A stretch of 64,000 bases of DNA from Amycolatopsis acidiphila (GCF_021391495.1 NZ_CP090063.1:7254001-7318000); one strand, 5' to 3'. Counted from the first letter of the stretch, positions 36,703-46,590 are shown. The notes: generated by a model from the letters alone, not told the origin. Numbers and translations: made by a program.

Positions 36703-37468
36703 TGAGCACCCTCTCCATGAATTCGATACTGGGACGGTCACCGACGGCGGCGGTGGCGGTGTGCACCAGGACGAGACCGAGCCCGGCCACGTCCCCGATC
36801 AGCACCCGCACGACGCCGAGTGGCAATCGTAGATAGGCGGCCACCTCGGCCACCGAGCGAGTGTCCAGGCACAGCCCGCAGATGGACCGGTGCTCGGGCA
36901 CCTTGACCCGGCCGAGCTCGCGCCCGCGCTCGCTGGTGGAGATGAGGGCCTCGATGGCGAGGTCGTACGTCGGTCTCGTCCGTCCGCCGGTGCGGAAGTA
37001 CGGCCGGACCAGGCCGGACGTCTCGGCCGCGGTGGGCGGCGGGGCCACAGGAGCGGCCGGGACCGGCGGCATCGACGGCAGGCTGGGATGCCCGCTGTAC
37101 CCGGGGTGGCTGACCGGGCCCGGGCCCGGCGCGATCGGCCGGTACCCGCTGAACTCGCCGCTCGGGGGGCTGTCGCTGCGGCCACCGAACAGCTCCGAGC
37201 CCGGCCCCGACAGCAGTCGGTCGCCGAAGTCGCTCACCCGGTATTCGCTTCCGCCGTAGCCCGGGTAGGACGGCGGGCCACCCATGTCGTCCGCTTCGCC
37301 GGCGCCGCTCGCACGCCGTTGGCGCCATTCCCGGTCGACGCGCGCCCGGAACTTCGTCCAGTCGTCGTCGGCCAGCGCGTTCTCCGGTTCCTCAGGATCC
37401 GAGCCGGAATCCGAGGCGTTCCTGCCCATCCGGTCCCCGTCCAAGTCCGTAGCCCGACCCGCGTCCAC
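36683..37468 (-). CDS. DUF742 protein (CvnC-like), conservon copy
   Basis: This 261-residue protein has a long Gly/Pro/Ser-rich N-terminal half with an RARVDREWRQRR segment, then the DUF742 domain from RPYFRTGGRTRPTYDLAIEA to the end. ICGLCLDTRSVAEVAAYLRLPLGVVRVLIGDV is the helix-turn-helix-like core. GGAGGG precedes its GTG start. It overlaps the GTPase gene and follows the Roadblock gene by 24 bases, the standard conservon order. It probably bridges the GTPase and membrane kinase. Confidence 0.9.
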   Translation of the reverse strand: MDAGRATDLDGDRMGRNASDSGSDPEEPENALADDDWTKFRARVDREWRQRRASGAGEADDMGGPPSYPGYGGSEYRVSDFGDRLLSGPGSELFGGRSDSPPSGEFSGYRPIAPGPGPVSHPGYSGHPSLPSMPPVPAAPVAPPPTAAETSGLVRPYFRTGGRTRPTYDLAIEALISTSERGRELGRVKVPEHRSICGLCLDTRSVAEVAAYLRLPLGVVRVLIGDVAGLGLVLVHTATAAVGDRPSIEFMERVLSGLRRI

Positions 37469-37492
37469 TGCAGTCCCTCCGTGCCCCGCGCG

Positions 37493-37945
37493 TCACCCGC
37501 GCACGGCCCCCTGCAGCTGAGCCCGCATCTCGGGCGTCAACTGCTGTCCGACCCGGTCGACCAGGAGGGTCATTTCATACACCACGAGCCCGATGTCGCT
37601 GTCCGGGGAGCCCAGCACCGCGAGGCACGAACCGTCCGACACCGACATCAGGAACAGGAAGCCGTTCGCCATCTCGACCACGGTCTGCGCGACCGGGCCG
37701 CCTTCGAAGACCTTCGCCGCGCCGCGGGCGAGGCTGGTCAGCCCGGAGGCCACCGCCGCCAGCTGGTCGGCCCTGTCCTTGGGCAGGCCGCGTGAAGCGG
37801 CCAGCATGAGCCCGTCCGCGGACACCACGACAGCGTGCGCGGCGCCGGGCACCCGGTGCACGAAGTCCGTGATCAGCCAGGCGAACCCGTTTTGCACACC
37901 CTGAGGCTTGGCGCCTCCGGGCTGCAGCGATCCCGCGCGTGTCAC
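37493..37945 (-). CDS. Roadblock/LC7 domain protein (CvnB-like), conservon copy
   Basis: This 150-residue Roadblock/LC7 protein shares [19 protein letters not shown] and [16 protein letters not shown] with the copy at 35534, and ends [17 protein letters not shown]. It should dimerise and act as a platform for the GTPase. GTG 37945 has GAGGAG 7 bases upstream and starts 4 bases after the kinase stop, so translation is likely coupled. Confidence 0.92.
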   Translation of the reverse strand: MTRAGSLQPGGAKPQGVQNGFAWLITDFVHRVPGAAHAVVVSADGLMLAASRGLPKDRADQLAAVASGLTSLARGAAKVFEGGPVAQTVVEMANGFLFLMSVSDGSCLAVLGSPDSDIGLVVYEMTLLVDRVGQQLTPEMRAQLQGAVRG

Positions 37946-37949
37946 GTCG

Positions 37950-40805
37950 TCACTCCTCACTGCCGTATTCGGGCGAGGTCAGATCCCCGCCGGATACCGA
38001 AACGCTCTCTCCGGACCGCTCCCGCAACGCGTGCCGGCCGGACCGGTAGCCCTGTTGGAAGCTCACCATACGGTCTCGCGCCGCGGTGGCCGACCTGCTG
38101 ATCGCGCTCTGCCCTGGCGTACCCGACGTGGTGTCGGTGAAGGACGTGCCCTTCGATTCGCCCTCCGTGACCGAGCCGGGCACCAGGTAGGCGTTGGGCA
38201 CCCGCTTGGGCAGCCCCGCCGTGGTCACCTCTTCGCCCTTGGGCTCGAGCAACGACTGCGCCTTCTGCCAGCCCTCGTCGGCCGCGCTGCGCCACACGTC
38301 GTCGAGCATCGGCGTGGCCTCAAGCTCTGCCGGCTCCTGCGCGGCCGGTTCCTCGAGATTCCCCGTCATCGAGTGCTGGGACGCCTCCTCCCCACGGGTG
38401 TCCTGCTCCTCTTCGCCTTCATGGGTGAACCACCGGGACACCACCGACTGGTAGATCGGCAGCCGCTTGGTCGGCACGTCGTCGTCGAGCACCCCGTTCT
38501 GCGGGGCGGGCGGCTCCAGGGTCTCGGGCTCGGGCTTGGTGACGGGCACGTACTGCGGTTCCCGCTTCGGCAGCTCCAGCGGCGCGAACCGGGTGGCGCC
38601 GTTGCCGTTGTTCGCCGGCGGGGGCGTCGCGTTGCTGCCCCGGCTCATGAACGCCGCGCTCGAACTGCCCGCGACCAGGTCGTCCAGGCTGATCGGCTGG
38701 GCGAGCGGGGTCAGCCCGGCCGCGTTCTGCTCAGCGGCGACCGACGCCGGGCGCGGCCGCTGGGCGGGCACGGACGGGATGTCGGGCAGCGAGGTCTCCA
38801 GCTGCGACGGCGGCATCGGCGCTTCCGCGACGATCGGGCCGAGCAGCTCGGCCGGCACCACCACGCGGGCGATCACGCCGCCTTCGATGTCCTCGTTCTC
38901 GCGGACCCGCACCTCGACGCCGTGTCGCTGGGCCAGCCGTGCCACCACGTACAGGCCCATCCGGCGGGTCACCGACACGTCGAGGTCCGGTGGGTCGGCC
39001 AGCCGCTGGTTGGCCTCGGCGAGCTGCTCGTCGGACATGCCGACGCCGCGGTCGGTGATCTGGATGGCCAGCGCCTTGCGCCGGGTCACCACCGCCCGCA
39101 CACTCACCTTCGTCTCCGGCTCGGAGAAGTAGGTGGCGTTGTCGAGCAGCTCGGCGAGCAGGTGCACGAGGTCGTGCACGGTCAGCCCGCGCACGGCGAC
39201 CTCGGGGATCACGCCGACCTCGACGCGCGCGTACTGCTCGATCTCCGACACCGCGGCGCCGATGACGTCGGCCGCCGAGACCGGCTTGGGCACGGACTTC
39301 GCCAGACCGGCGCCGGAGAGCACCAGGAGGCTTTCACCGTTGCGGCGCAGCCGGGTCGCGAGGTGGTCGAGCTCGAACAGGCTCGCGAGGTGGTCGGGGT
39401 CCTGCTCGTCGGCCTCGAGCCGGTCGATCACGCCGAGCTGGCGTTCCACCAGCCGCTGCGACCGCCGCGAGAGGTTCACGAAGATGCCGTTGACGTTCTC
39501 GCGCAGCAGCGCCTGCTCCGCGGCCATCTTCACGGCCTGCTCGTGCACCTCGTCGAACGAGCGCGCGACCTCGCCGATCTCCTCGCGGGTGGTGATCGGC
39601 ACCGGTTCGACCGCCTTGGCCGCCGCCACCATGGGCTCCGGGTCGTCGAGGATCTTCGCGACCGACTGCGGCAGCCGGGTGTAGGCGATCTCCAGCGCGC
39701 TGGAGCGCAGCACGCGCAGCGGTTTGAGCATGACCCGCGCGATGAGGAACGTCAGCAGCAGCGCGGCGGCCAGTGCGGCGAGCACGATGCCGATGTCGCG
39801 CCAGGCCGCGGTGTTCGCGTCGCCGGCCAGTGACGCCGATTCGGCCCGCAGGTCGCCCAGCAGGTCGCTTTCCAGCGTGCGCATCTTGTTCAGCGTCGCG
39901 GCGCTGTCGGTCGCGAGCAGGTTCCGGTCGATACCCGGCGGTGCGCCTGCCGAGGCCCGGGTCAGGGCGACCGCGGCCAGCTGCTCCCGGCCGTCCACGT
40001 CCGCGCCGCTGACTGTGTTGTTGAACAGCTGCAGCTGTTGCGGGGTCGCGTCCGAGCGGAACAGGTCCAGCGAGGCGGACGAGCTGGCCTGCGCGGCACG
40101 GGTCTGGTCGAGCAGGATGTTGTTGAACCCGTTGCGCATCACGGCGATCTCGAGCGCGGCGTCCTGCTGGGCGGTGAACTCCTTCGCCTCGCTGATCGCC
40201 TGCACCGTGGTGCTGAGCCGGAGCAGGTCGCGGTCGTTCACCGTCGCGGTGACCTCGCGGCCCAGCTGCACGAGCGAGTCGAGGATCGAGGTGTAGGTGA
40301 CGAACGCGGCCTGTTCGGAGTAGGGCGGGGTGTTGACCGTCGTCCGCAGCGCGGGCAGCGTGTCCAGGCGCTGCAGGCCCTGGTCGTAGCGCTGCCGGCT
40401 GGACGGGTCGCCGATCTCGACCTTCGCCGCGTCGTCCCGCAGATCGGACACGGTCGAGTCGACCTGTCGGATCTGGGCGTTCAAAGCGGTCTGCAGGTCG
40501 ACGTCGCCCGGCGTGATGATCTTCGCGACCGCCAGCATCCGCTCGGACTGCAGCTGGTGCACGACCTCGGTCAGCTTTCCGGCCAGATCCACCTGTGCGG
40601 TGGTCTGGTCCAGTCGATCGGCCTGCTGCAGTTCGTCGTGGGCACGCAGACCGCCCAGCGCGAGCGCGGTCACGGTCGGAATGGCCAGTACCAGCGCCAG
40701 CTTCGAGCGCAGCTTCCAGTTCCGAAGGCTCAGTCGCGACCCGTTCTGCCGCGCAGTCCGCTGCGCAGGAGGCCCCGCTACGTCCGGGGTGTCTTCACTC
40801 GGCAC
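37950..40805 (-). CDS. NIT-domain sensor histidine kinase (CvnA-like)
   Basis: About 951 residues. A membrane helix near residues 35-52 ([18 protein letters not shown]) leads to an extracellular helical NIT (nitrate/nitrite-sensing type) domain. A second helix ([20 protein letters not shown]) and a HAMP region follow. The dimerisation part includes [14 protein letters not shown] and [22 protein letters not shown]. The ATPase domain has [13 protein letters not shown] (N box), [11 protein letters not shown] and [14 protein letters not shown] long, probably disordered tail follows. It is the first gene of the conservon and probably passes an external signal to Roadblock/DUF742/GTPase. The start is uncertain; GTG 40805 is my choice. 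Confidence 0.88.
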   Translation of the reverse strand: MPSEDTPDVAGPPAQRTARQNGSRLSLRNWKLRSKLALVLAIPTVTALALGGLRAHDELQQADRLDQTTAQVDLAGKLTEVVHQLQSERMLAVAKIITPGDVDLQTALNAQIRQVDSTVSDLRDDAAKVEIGDPSSRQRYDQGLQRLDTLPALRTTVNTPPYSEQAAFVTYTSILDSLVQLGREVTATVNDRDLLRLSTTVQAISEAKEFTAQQDAALEIAVMRNGFNNILLDQTRAAQASSSASLDLFRSDATPQQLQLFNNTVSGADVDGREQLAAVALTRASAGAPPGIDRNLLATDSAATLNKMRTLESDLLGDLRAESASLAGDANTAAWRDIGIVLAALAAALLLTFLIARVMLKPLRVLRSSALEIAYTRLPQSVAKILDDPEPMVAAAKAVEPVPITTREEIGEVARSFDEVHEQAVKMAAEQALLRENVNGIFVNLSRRSQRLVERQLGVIDRLEADEQDPDHLASLFELDHLATRLRRNGESLLVLSGAGLAKSVPKPVSAADVIGAAVSEIEQYARVEVGVIPEVAVRGLTVHDLVHLLAELLDNATYFSEPETKVSVRAVVTRRKALAIQITDRGVGMSDEQLAEANQRLADPPDLDVSVTRRMGLYVVARLAQRHGVEVRVRENEDIEGGVIARVVVPAELLGPIVAEAPMPPSQLETSLPDIPSVPAQRPRPASVAAEQNAAGLTPLAQPISLDDLVAGSSSAAFMSRGSNATPPPANNGNGATRFAPLELPKREPQYVPVTKPEPETLEPPAPQNGVLDDDVPTKRLPIYQSVVSRWFTHEGEEEQDTRGEEASQHSMTGNLEEPAAQEPAELEATPMLDDVWRSAADEGWQKAQSLLEPKGEEVTTAGLPKRVPNAYLVPGSVTEGESKGTSFTDTTSGTPGQSAISRSATAARDRMVSFQQGYRSGRHALRERSGESVSVSGGDLTSPEYGSEE

Positions 40806-41069
40806 CGCTGTACCACCGTCAATCCCGCCAGCATGGGTCCATAGCTCTAGTGCAGGTGCAGAGGGTAGCGGGAAGCCGGTGAAGATGTAACCCTTCTTGA
40901 GCAAAGGTAGGCAAGGGGATCTCTTGACAGGGCTGTGACCTGATACAACTTCCCTTGCTCCAACCGGGTTAAAACACTCTGTGTATATAACCAGGTACCA
41001 AACACCCGGATCGGGTGATCTACCTCACCGTGGCGGTCTGGCACCCTTCGAACGCGAGGAGACAGTCAA
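40806..41069. promoter_or_regulatory. Divergent promoter region, conservon versus ABC/decarboxylase operon
   Basis: This 264-base region between divergent operons is AT-richer than its surroundings. It holds a TTGACA at 40924-40929 and the dyad at 40967-40992. I see no small gene. Confidence 0.55.
40967..40992. promoter_or_regulatory. Dyad symmetry, candidate operator of the ABC/decarboxylase operon
   Basis: GGTTAAAACAC and GTGTATATAACC face each other across TCT and are inverted repeats with one bulged base. The right half resembles GTGTCGATAACC (46130-46141), just upstream of the solute-binding protein gene, at 10 of 12 bases. Confidence 0.5.
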
Positions 41070-41864
41070 GTGCCGACGATGCTCGAGGTGGCCGGACTGA
41101 GTCACCGCTATGCGGGCCGGGAGTCGCAGCTCGCGGTGACCGACCTGTCGTTCAGCGTCGACGCCGGCCGGCTCGTGTGCATCGTGGGCCCGTCGGGGTG
41201 CGGGAAGTCGACGCTGCTGCGGTGCATCGCGGGCCTGATCAGGGCGACCGAGGGGACGGTCCGGCTGCACGGCGACGAGGTGACCGGTGTGCCCGCGGAC
41301 CTCGCGGTGGTCTTCCAGGACTACAGCCGTTCCCTCTTTCCCTGGCTCAGCGTTGCCGGAAACGTCGAATTTCCCCTGAAGTCGACGCGAATGAGCCGGG
41401 CGGAGCGGCGCAGCCGGACCGACGAGGCGCTGGAATGGGTCGGTTTGTCCGGTGCCCGGCGAAAGTACCCGTGGCAGCTCTCCGGCGGGATGCAGCAGCG
41501 CGTCTCGATCGCGCGCGCCCTCGCGAGCCGCCCCGCACTGCTGCTGATGGACGAGCCGTTCGCCTCGGTGGACGCGCAGACCCGGTTCGAGCTGGAGGAC
41601 CTGCTGCGCCGCGTGCAGCGTGAGCACGGCAGCACCGTGCTGCTGGTGACCCACGACATCGACGAAAGCGTCTACCTCGGCGACCGGGTGCTCGTACTGT
41701 CGAAGTCACCCGCCTCGATCGTCGCGGACCTGACCGTCGACCTGCCCTCGGAGCGGGACCAGATCACCACCCGCGAATCGGGCGAGTTCGTGAAGCTGCG
41801 CGGTGAGGTCGCGCGGCTGCTGCAGAACCGCGAACTCGCGCACAGCCCGGAGAGGAACGCGTAA
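41070..41864 (+). CDS. NitT/TauT-type ABC transporter ATP-binding protein
   Basis: This 264-residue ATPase belongs to the nitrate/sulfonate/taurine group (SsuB/TauB-like). Walker A is GPSGCGKST, the Q-loop region FQDYSRSLFPWLSV, the signature LSGGMQQRVSIARAL, Walker B LLLMDEPFASVD, and the H-loop THDIDESVYLGDRV. It should energise the two permeases at 43500-45067, which lie in a convergent operon. The GTG start has GAGGAG upstream. Its TAA overlaps the ATG of the decarboxylase gene (TAATG), a tight coupling that links the imported compound to that enzyme. Confidence 0.93.
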   Translation: MPTMLEVAGLSHRYAGRESQLAVTDLSFSVDAGRLVCIVGPSGCGKSTLLRCIAGLIRATEGTVRLHGDEVTGVPADLAVVFQDYSRSLFPWLSVAGNVEFPLKSTRMSRAERRSRTDEALEWVGLSGARRKYPWQLSGGMQQRVSIARALASRPALLLMDEPFASVDAQTRFELEDLLRRVQREHGSTVLLVTHDIDESVYLGDRVLVLSKSPASIVADLTVDLPSERDQITTRESGEFVKLRGEVARLLQNRELAHSPERNA

Positions 41865-43453
41865 TGGCTCCCACGACAGTCCGCGACGTCGTCCGCGACC
41901 TGATGCGGGACTGGAAGATCACCACGGTCTTCGGCAACCCCGGCACCACCGAGGTGCCCTTCCTCGCCGACTGGCCCGACGACTTCCGGTACGTGCTGGG
42001 CCTGCACGAGACCTCGGTGCTGGCGATGGCCGACGCCTACGCGCAGTTCACCGAGCGGCCTGCCGTGGTGAGCCTGCACTCCGCGGGCGGCCTCGGCCAC
42101 GCGCTGGGCAGCATGGTCACCGCGTACCAGAACCGCGCGCCGCTGATCGTGATCGCGGGCCAGCAGGAACGCTCGATGCTGCCCTACGACCCGTTCCTCT
42201 CGGCCATCGACGCGGCCCAGTTCCCCAAGCCCTGGGTGAAGTGGAGCCTCGAGCCCGCGCAGGCCGCCGATGTTCCGGCCGCGTTCGCCCGTGCCTACCA
42301 GGTCGCCACGCAGCCGCCGTTCGGCCCGGCTTACCTGTCCATCCCGGCCGACGACTGGCTGCGGCCCGCCACGCCGCTGCCCGCCAAGCCCCGCGTGCGT
42401 GGCTTCGCCCCGGACCCGGAGGCCATCGCGGAGCTCGCGGCGGCGCTGAACGCCAGCGCCCGTCCGGCGATCGTGTTCGGTGCGGCCGTGGACGCCGACA
42501 ACGCCGTGCCCGACGCGGTCCGGCTCGCCGAGCGGACCAGGGCCGCGGTGTGGACGGCGCCGTTCGCCGCGCGCAGCCCGTTCCCGGAGAACCACCCGCA
42601 GTTCGCGGGTTTCCTCAAGCCCAGCAAGCGCAAGGTGTACGAGGCGCTGGCGGGGTACGACCTCGTCGTGGTGATCGGGGCGCCCGCGTTCACCTACCAC
42701 GTGCCCACCGAGGGCGAGCTGCCCGAGCAGGCGCCGCTGTACCTGGTCAACGACGACCCGCAGGTGCTCGCCAGGGCGCCGCAGGCGACGACGGTCATGT
42801 CGACGCCGAGGGCGGCCATCCGGGCGCTGTCGGAGATGGTCCAGACCCCGCAGACCCGGCAGGCGCCCGTGGGCCGTCGGCGGCGCGAGCGGCCCGCCGA
42901 ACCGGCCGAGGGCGAGCTGATGACCGCCGCGTACGTCTACGCCGCGTTGTCCGCGCTGCTGCCCGAGGACACGCTCCTGGTCGAGGAGGCGCCCAGCCTG
43001 CGCGGCGACATCCAGGAGCACCTGCCGATCAACGCCGAGGGCGGCGGGTTCCTCACCATGGCCAGCGGCGTGCTCGGCTACGGCCTGCCCGCCGCGGTGG
43101 GCGCGGCGATGGCGCAGCCGGGCCGTCCCGTCGTGGCGGTGCTCGGCGACGGCTCGAGCATGTACGGCATCCAGGCACTGTGGACCGCCGCGCAGGAGCA
43201 CGTGCCCGCGGTGTTCGTCATCCTCGACAACCGCGAGTACGGCGCGGTGCGCGCGCACGCGGAGACCTCGATCAACAGCAAGGTGCCCGGCTCGGACCTC
43301 GGCGGTCTGGACTTCTGCGGCCTCGCGCGCAGCATGGGCTGCGACGCGATGCTCGTCGAGCGTCCCGACGAGCTGAAGCCCGCGGTGACAGGCGCGCTGG
43401 CCGCGGCCAACCCGACGCTGGTGCACGTACGCATCCGTTCCGGCGCGCACTGA
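41864..43453 (+). CDS. Benzoylformate-decarboxylase-like ThDP enzyme
   Basis: This 529-residue enzyme has the three domains of ThDP-dependent 2-oxoacid decarboxylases. The cofactor glutamate is Glu49 in LGLHETSV and the active-site His72 is in SLHSAGGLGHA, matching His70 of Pseudomonas benzoylformate decarboxylase. FTYHVPTEGE fits the region of its His281, while the active-site Ser26 position is Thr here (GNPGTTEVPF). The ThDP motif is GDGSSMYGIQALW ending LDNREYG. A 2-oxoacid is decarboxylated to an aldehyde. The substrate may differ from benzoylformate because of the Thr. It is co-translated with an ABC ATPase, which suggests an imported acid as substrate. Confidence 0.85.
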   Translation: MAPTTVRDVVRDLMRDWKITTVFGNPGTTEVPFLADWPDDFRYVLGLHETSVLAMADAYAQFTERPAVVSLHSAGGLGHALGSMVTAYQNRAPLIVIAGQQERSMLPYDPFLSAIDAAQFPKPWVKWSLEPAQAADVPAAFARAYQVATQPPFGPAYLSIPADDWLRPATPLPAKPRVRGFAPDPEAIAELAAALNASARPAIVFGAAVDADNAVPDAVRLAERTRAAVWTAPFAARSPFPENHPQFAGFLKPSKRKVYEALAGYDLVVVIGAPAFTYHVPTEGELPEQAPLYLVNDDPQVLARAPQATTVMSTPRAAIRALSEMVQTPQTRQAPVGRRRRERPAEPAEGELMTAAYVYAALSALLPEDTLLVEEAPSLRGDIQEHLPINAEGGGFLTMASGVLGYGLPAAVGAAMAQPGRPVVAVLGDGSSMYGIQALWTAAQEHVPAVFVILDNREYGAVRAHAETSINSKVPGSDLGGLDFCGLARSMGCDAMLVERPDELKPAVTGALAAANPTLVHVRIRSGAH

Positions 43454-43465
43454 AGAAAGAGGAGC

Positions 43466-43492
43466 GGCCGGTGGTCCGCGCGACCACCGGCC
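43466..43492. terminator. Bidirectional hairpin between convergent operons
   Basis: GGCCGGTGGTC (43466-43476) and GACCACCGGCC (43482-43492) form a perfect 11-bp stem. Confidence 0.75.
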
Positions 43493-43499
43493 CGCCTGC

Positions 43500-44306
43500 T
43501 CAGACCTCTTCCGCCTGGAAGCCCGGGTGCCAGCCGAGCGCCCGGCGTTCGACGGCCGAGAGCACCAGGTTCGCCACGTACCCGAGCAGGCTCACCAGCA
43601 CGATCCACGCCCACATCTGCGGCAGCTGGAAGTTGCCCTGCGCGTTGATCAGCTGGTAGCCGATCCCGTTGGTGCTGCCGCCCATCAGCTCCGAGACGAC
43701 CATCAGGATGATCGCGAGCGACAGCGCCAGGCGCAGGCCCGCGAACACCTTGGGCAGCGCGGTCGGCAGCACCACGCCGAAGATCCAGCCGCTGCGGGAG
43801 ATCCGGAACGCCCGCGCGGTCTCGGTCTTCACCTCGTCCACCGCTCGCGCGCCGTCGATGGTGTTCAGCAGGATCGGCCAGATGGCGCCCCACAGCACGG
43901 TCACGATCTCCATCCGCGGCCCGATGCCGAACGCCACCAGGAACACCGGGACCAGCAGCGTCGCCGGTACCGCGCGGGCGAAGAAGAACATCGGCGATAC
44001 GTAGTCGGTCGCCCTGGCCGACCGGCCGAGCGCGAGCCCGGCCGGGATGCCGGCCACCGCGGCGATCGCGAAGCCGGCGAGCAGCCTGCCGAGGCTGGGC
44101 AGGATGTCGTCGGTGAACGCGCCGGAGAGGTAGAGATGACTGGCCGGTCCGGAGAACCAGGTGTGCCCGGCCGCGGACAGGATGCCCGACGGCGGCGGGA
44201 AGTAGGGGTTGGCGGCCGAGTACGCGACCAGCTGCCACACCCCGACGAACACCACGAAGACCACCCAGCGCCGGGCGAAGTCGAGCCATCGCCTGCCGCC
44301 GTTCAC
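43500..44306 (-). CDS. NitT/TauT-type ABC permease 2
   Basis: This 268-residue permease has about six helices starting WVVFVVFVGVWQLVAY. The EAA loop is TETARAFRISRSGWIFGVVLP. The order (binding protein, permease, permease) and two non-identical permeases suggest a heterodimer. GTG 44306 overlaps the stop of permease 1 by 4 bases. Its ATPase is encoded on the opposite strand at 41070. Confidence 0.9.
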   Translation of the reverse strand: MNGGRRWLDFARRWVVFVVFVGVWQLVAYSAANPYFPPPSGILSAAGHTWFSGPASHLYLSGAFTDDILPSLGRLLAGFAIAAVAGIPAGLALGRSARATDYVSPMFFFARAVPATLLVPVFLVAFGIGPRMEIVTVLWGAIWPILLNTIDGARAVDEVKTETARAFRISRSGWIFGVVLPTALPKVFAGLRLALSLAIILMVVSELMGGSTNGIGYQLINAQGNFQLPQMWAWIVLVSLLGYVANLVLSAVERRALGWHPGFQAEEV

Positions 44307-45067
44307 ACCGCACCCCCCGTCGCGGCCCAGCCGATCCAGCGCCGCTGCGCGCTCAGCAGCGCCTGGTTGACCAGGTAGCCCACCAGCCCGATGAAGACCA
44401 CGCCCGCCAGCACCATGTCCATCCGCCCGGCCGAGGTGCCCCAGAGGTAGACGAACTGGCCGACGCCGATCGTGCCGCCGCTGAGGTACTCGGTGCTGAC
44501 CAGCACGACCAGCGAGATCGACGCCGAAAGCCGCACGCCGGTCAGCGTGAAGGGTGCGATGCTCGGCAGCAGCACGGTGAACAGCCGCCGCAACGGCGGG
44601 GTCCGCAGCGCCCTGACGGTCTCCAGCAGCTGCCGGTCGATCTCCCCCATCGCGTAGATCGTGTTGAACAGCACGGGCCAGACCGACGCGAACGCGGCGA
44701 GCGCGATCTTGGTCTGCGCGCCGCTGCCGAGCAGCAGGATCACCAGCGGGATCAGGGCGACCGCGGGCAGCGGGCGCAGGAACTCCACGATCGGGCTGAG
44801 GCTCAGCCGCAACCAGCGGATGCTGCCGAGCAGCACCCCGAGCGGAACGGCGACGGTCACCGCGAGCGCCAGCGCGATGAACCACGACAGCACGGTGGAG
44901 ACCGCGTCGGGCACGAAACGGGCGTCGGAGAACAGCCCGGCGAATCTGACCAGCACGGTCGACGGCGGGGGGACGACGGCGGCGGGCAGTACGCCGAGCC
45001 GGACGATCACCTCCCACAGCACGAGGAAGCAGACCAGGCCGATCAGCCTGCGAAACGCGGTCCGCAC
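44303..45067 (-). CDS. NitT/TauT-type ABC permease 1
   Basis: This 254-residue permease is of the SsuC/TauC family. Six hydrophobic helices begin at LIGLVCFLVLWEVIVRLG. The EAA loop is LLETVRALRTPPLRRLFTVLLP. VVPPPSTVLVRF near the first loop is typical of sulfonate/nitrate permeases. It follows the binding-protein gene by 15 bases and overlaps permease 2. Confidence 0.9.
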   Translation of the reverse strand: MRTAFRRLIGLVCFLVLWEVIVRLGVLPAAVVPPPSTVLVRFAGLFSDARFVPDAVSTVLSWFIALALAVTVAVPLGVLLGSIRWLRLSLSPIVEFLRPLPAVALIPLVILLLGSGAQTKIALAAFASVWPVLFNTIYAMGEIDRQLLETVRALRTPPLRRLFTVLLPSIAPFTLTGVRLSASISLVVLVSTEYLSGGTIGVGQFVYLWGTSAGRMDMVLAGVVFIGLVGYLVNQALLSAQRRWIGWAATGGAV

Positions 45068-45082
45068 GTTCGTCCTTCCTGC

Positions 45083-46108
45083 TCAGACCTGCGGCGTCGC
45101 CACCATGTACTGGCTGGCGTCCAGCTGGGCGCTCAGGCCACCGTAGTTCTGCATCAGCGTCACGACGCGCTGCAGCTGCGCCGCGCTCACCGAGGTCGGG
45201 AAGACGTCGATGTTGAGCAGGGAGGCGGTGTCCTTGTCGACGCCGGTGAGGTCGGGCAGCACCTCCAGCAACTTCGACCTGTCGGCGGCCGCGGTCTGGG
45301 CGGGCACCATGGCCTTCTGGAACGCGGCGACCGTCTTCGGGTTCTTCTGGATGAAGGAGTCGAGCGCGACGAACCCGGCCGAGGTGATGTTCGCCGTGGA
45401 GCCGGTGACGATCTTGAGCACCGGCTGCGCGCCCTGGGTGCGCTCGGCCTGGGTGATGTAGGGCTCCAGCTCGACGCCCGCGTCGAGCTGACCGCTGGCC
45501 AGTGCCGCCGGGATGTCGGGGAACTTCACGGTCTGGAGCTCGACCCGGTTCGGGTCGACGTCGTGGTCCTTCAACGTCGCCCGCAGCAGGACCTCGGCGA
45601 TCGAGCCCGCCTGGTGGATGGACACCTTCTTGCCGACGAGGTCCTTCGGCTCCTGGATGCCCGAGTTCGGCTTCGCGATCACGACGAGGCTGTTCTCACC
45701 CAGCTGGTCGACGTCGACCACGACCTTCGCCTGCAGCGTCTTCTGGGCGATGGCCTGGAAGAAGGAGACGTAGTTGGTGACCGCGAAGTCCAGCTCGCCG
45801 TTGAGCAGCGCCGGGAACGCGGCGGGCCCGGAGGCGAACATCTTGCTGGTGACCTCCAGCCCCTGCTGGCTGAAGTAGCCGTACTTCTCGGCCAGCTTGG
45901 TGGACACGCCCTGCTGGCCGGTCAAGATGCCCACGGTCAGCTTGGTCTTCTCCAGCCCGGCGTTGTTGGTGCCGGACGTGGAGTCGCTGGAGCTCGAGCC
46001 GTTCAGTGCACTGCAGCCCGCCGACGCGGCCAGCGGCGCGGCGACGGTGGCGCCCAGAGCGAGCCGGAGGAAACGGCGGCGAGTGGCGTTACTCACATCT
46101 ATAGACAT
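45083..46108 (-). CDS. NitT/TauT-type ABC substrate-binding lipoprotein (Tat-type signal)
   Basis: This 341-residue binding protein of the SsuA/NMT1 family starts with ATRRRFLRLALGATVAAPLA, a twin-arginine-like signal, and has a lipobox-like ASAGC, so it is probably a Tat-exported lipoprotein. The mature part has LTVGILTGQQGVSTKLAEKYGYF and QPVLKIVTGSTANITSAGF. The start ATG 46108 has AGGAG upstream. It leads the operon with two permeases. Possible ligands are sulfonates, aromatic acids or nitrate-like ions; the neighbouring decarboxylase favours a 2-oxoacid or aromatic acid, which is inference. Confidence 0.9.
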   Translation of the reverse strand: MSIDVSNATRRRFLRLALGATVAAPLAASAGCSALNGSSSSDSTSGTNNAGLEKTKLTVGILTGQQGVSTKLAEKYGYFSQQGLEVTSKMFASGPAAFPALLNGELDFAVTNYVSFFQAIAQKTLQAKVVVDVDQLGENSLVVIAKPNSGIQEPKDLVGKKVSIHQAGSIAEVLLRATLKDHDVDPNRVELQTVKFPDIPAALASGQLDAGVELEPYITQAERTQGAQPVLKIVTGSTANITSAGFVALDSFIQKNPKTVAAFQKAMVPAQTAAADRSKLLEVLPDLTGVDKDTASLLNIDVFPTSVSAAQLQRVVTLMQNYGGLSAQLDASQYMVATPQV

Positions 46109-46590
46109 TAACGGCGCTCCTGACGCGGCGTGTCGATAACCAGAATTTTGACTACCCCCCGTGATTCGAGAAGCAACCACCCGGACGACGAATGGGTGAT
46201 TACCCGACGGAGATCGAGCCCGGGCGCAACCTATCGCAATAAGGGTTAGCGCAACAGTGCTGTTTGATCATGATCCGATATCCGTCACAACCGACGCGTG
46301 AGTAGGTTGCGAGAAGTGAAAAAAATCGTGCTCCCGTCGCATTCAGCGGCGCGAACGCCACTTCGGCGACCGCCGAGCGGCCACGATGTGAGACAGAGGT
46401 CCAGACCACAGTGCTGGCATTAGGACAACAAGCGGCCGGCAGGCCGGTCGCAAAACTACTCCCCCGAATGGGGGGTACTTTCGCGTCGAATTCGGCGAAT
46501 GGCTCGAAAAGGGTACGGCGTTCGGGCTACGGAGTTGGCCGGCTCACACTCCGGGAATGCCGGCGCCAATTGCAGTCGGCAACGGCGTGG
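46109..46590. promoter_or_regulatory. 482-base intergenic region with half-operator and weak hairpin
   Basis: No convincing gene is present. GTGTCGATAACC (46130-46141) near the binding-protein start matches the operator half at 40981-40992 at 10 of 12 bases. A C-rich/G-rich hairpin at 46458-46475, followed by GTTTTG on the minus strand, could end the kinase transcript. The rest shows no feature I can name. Confidence 0.4.
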
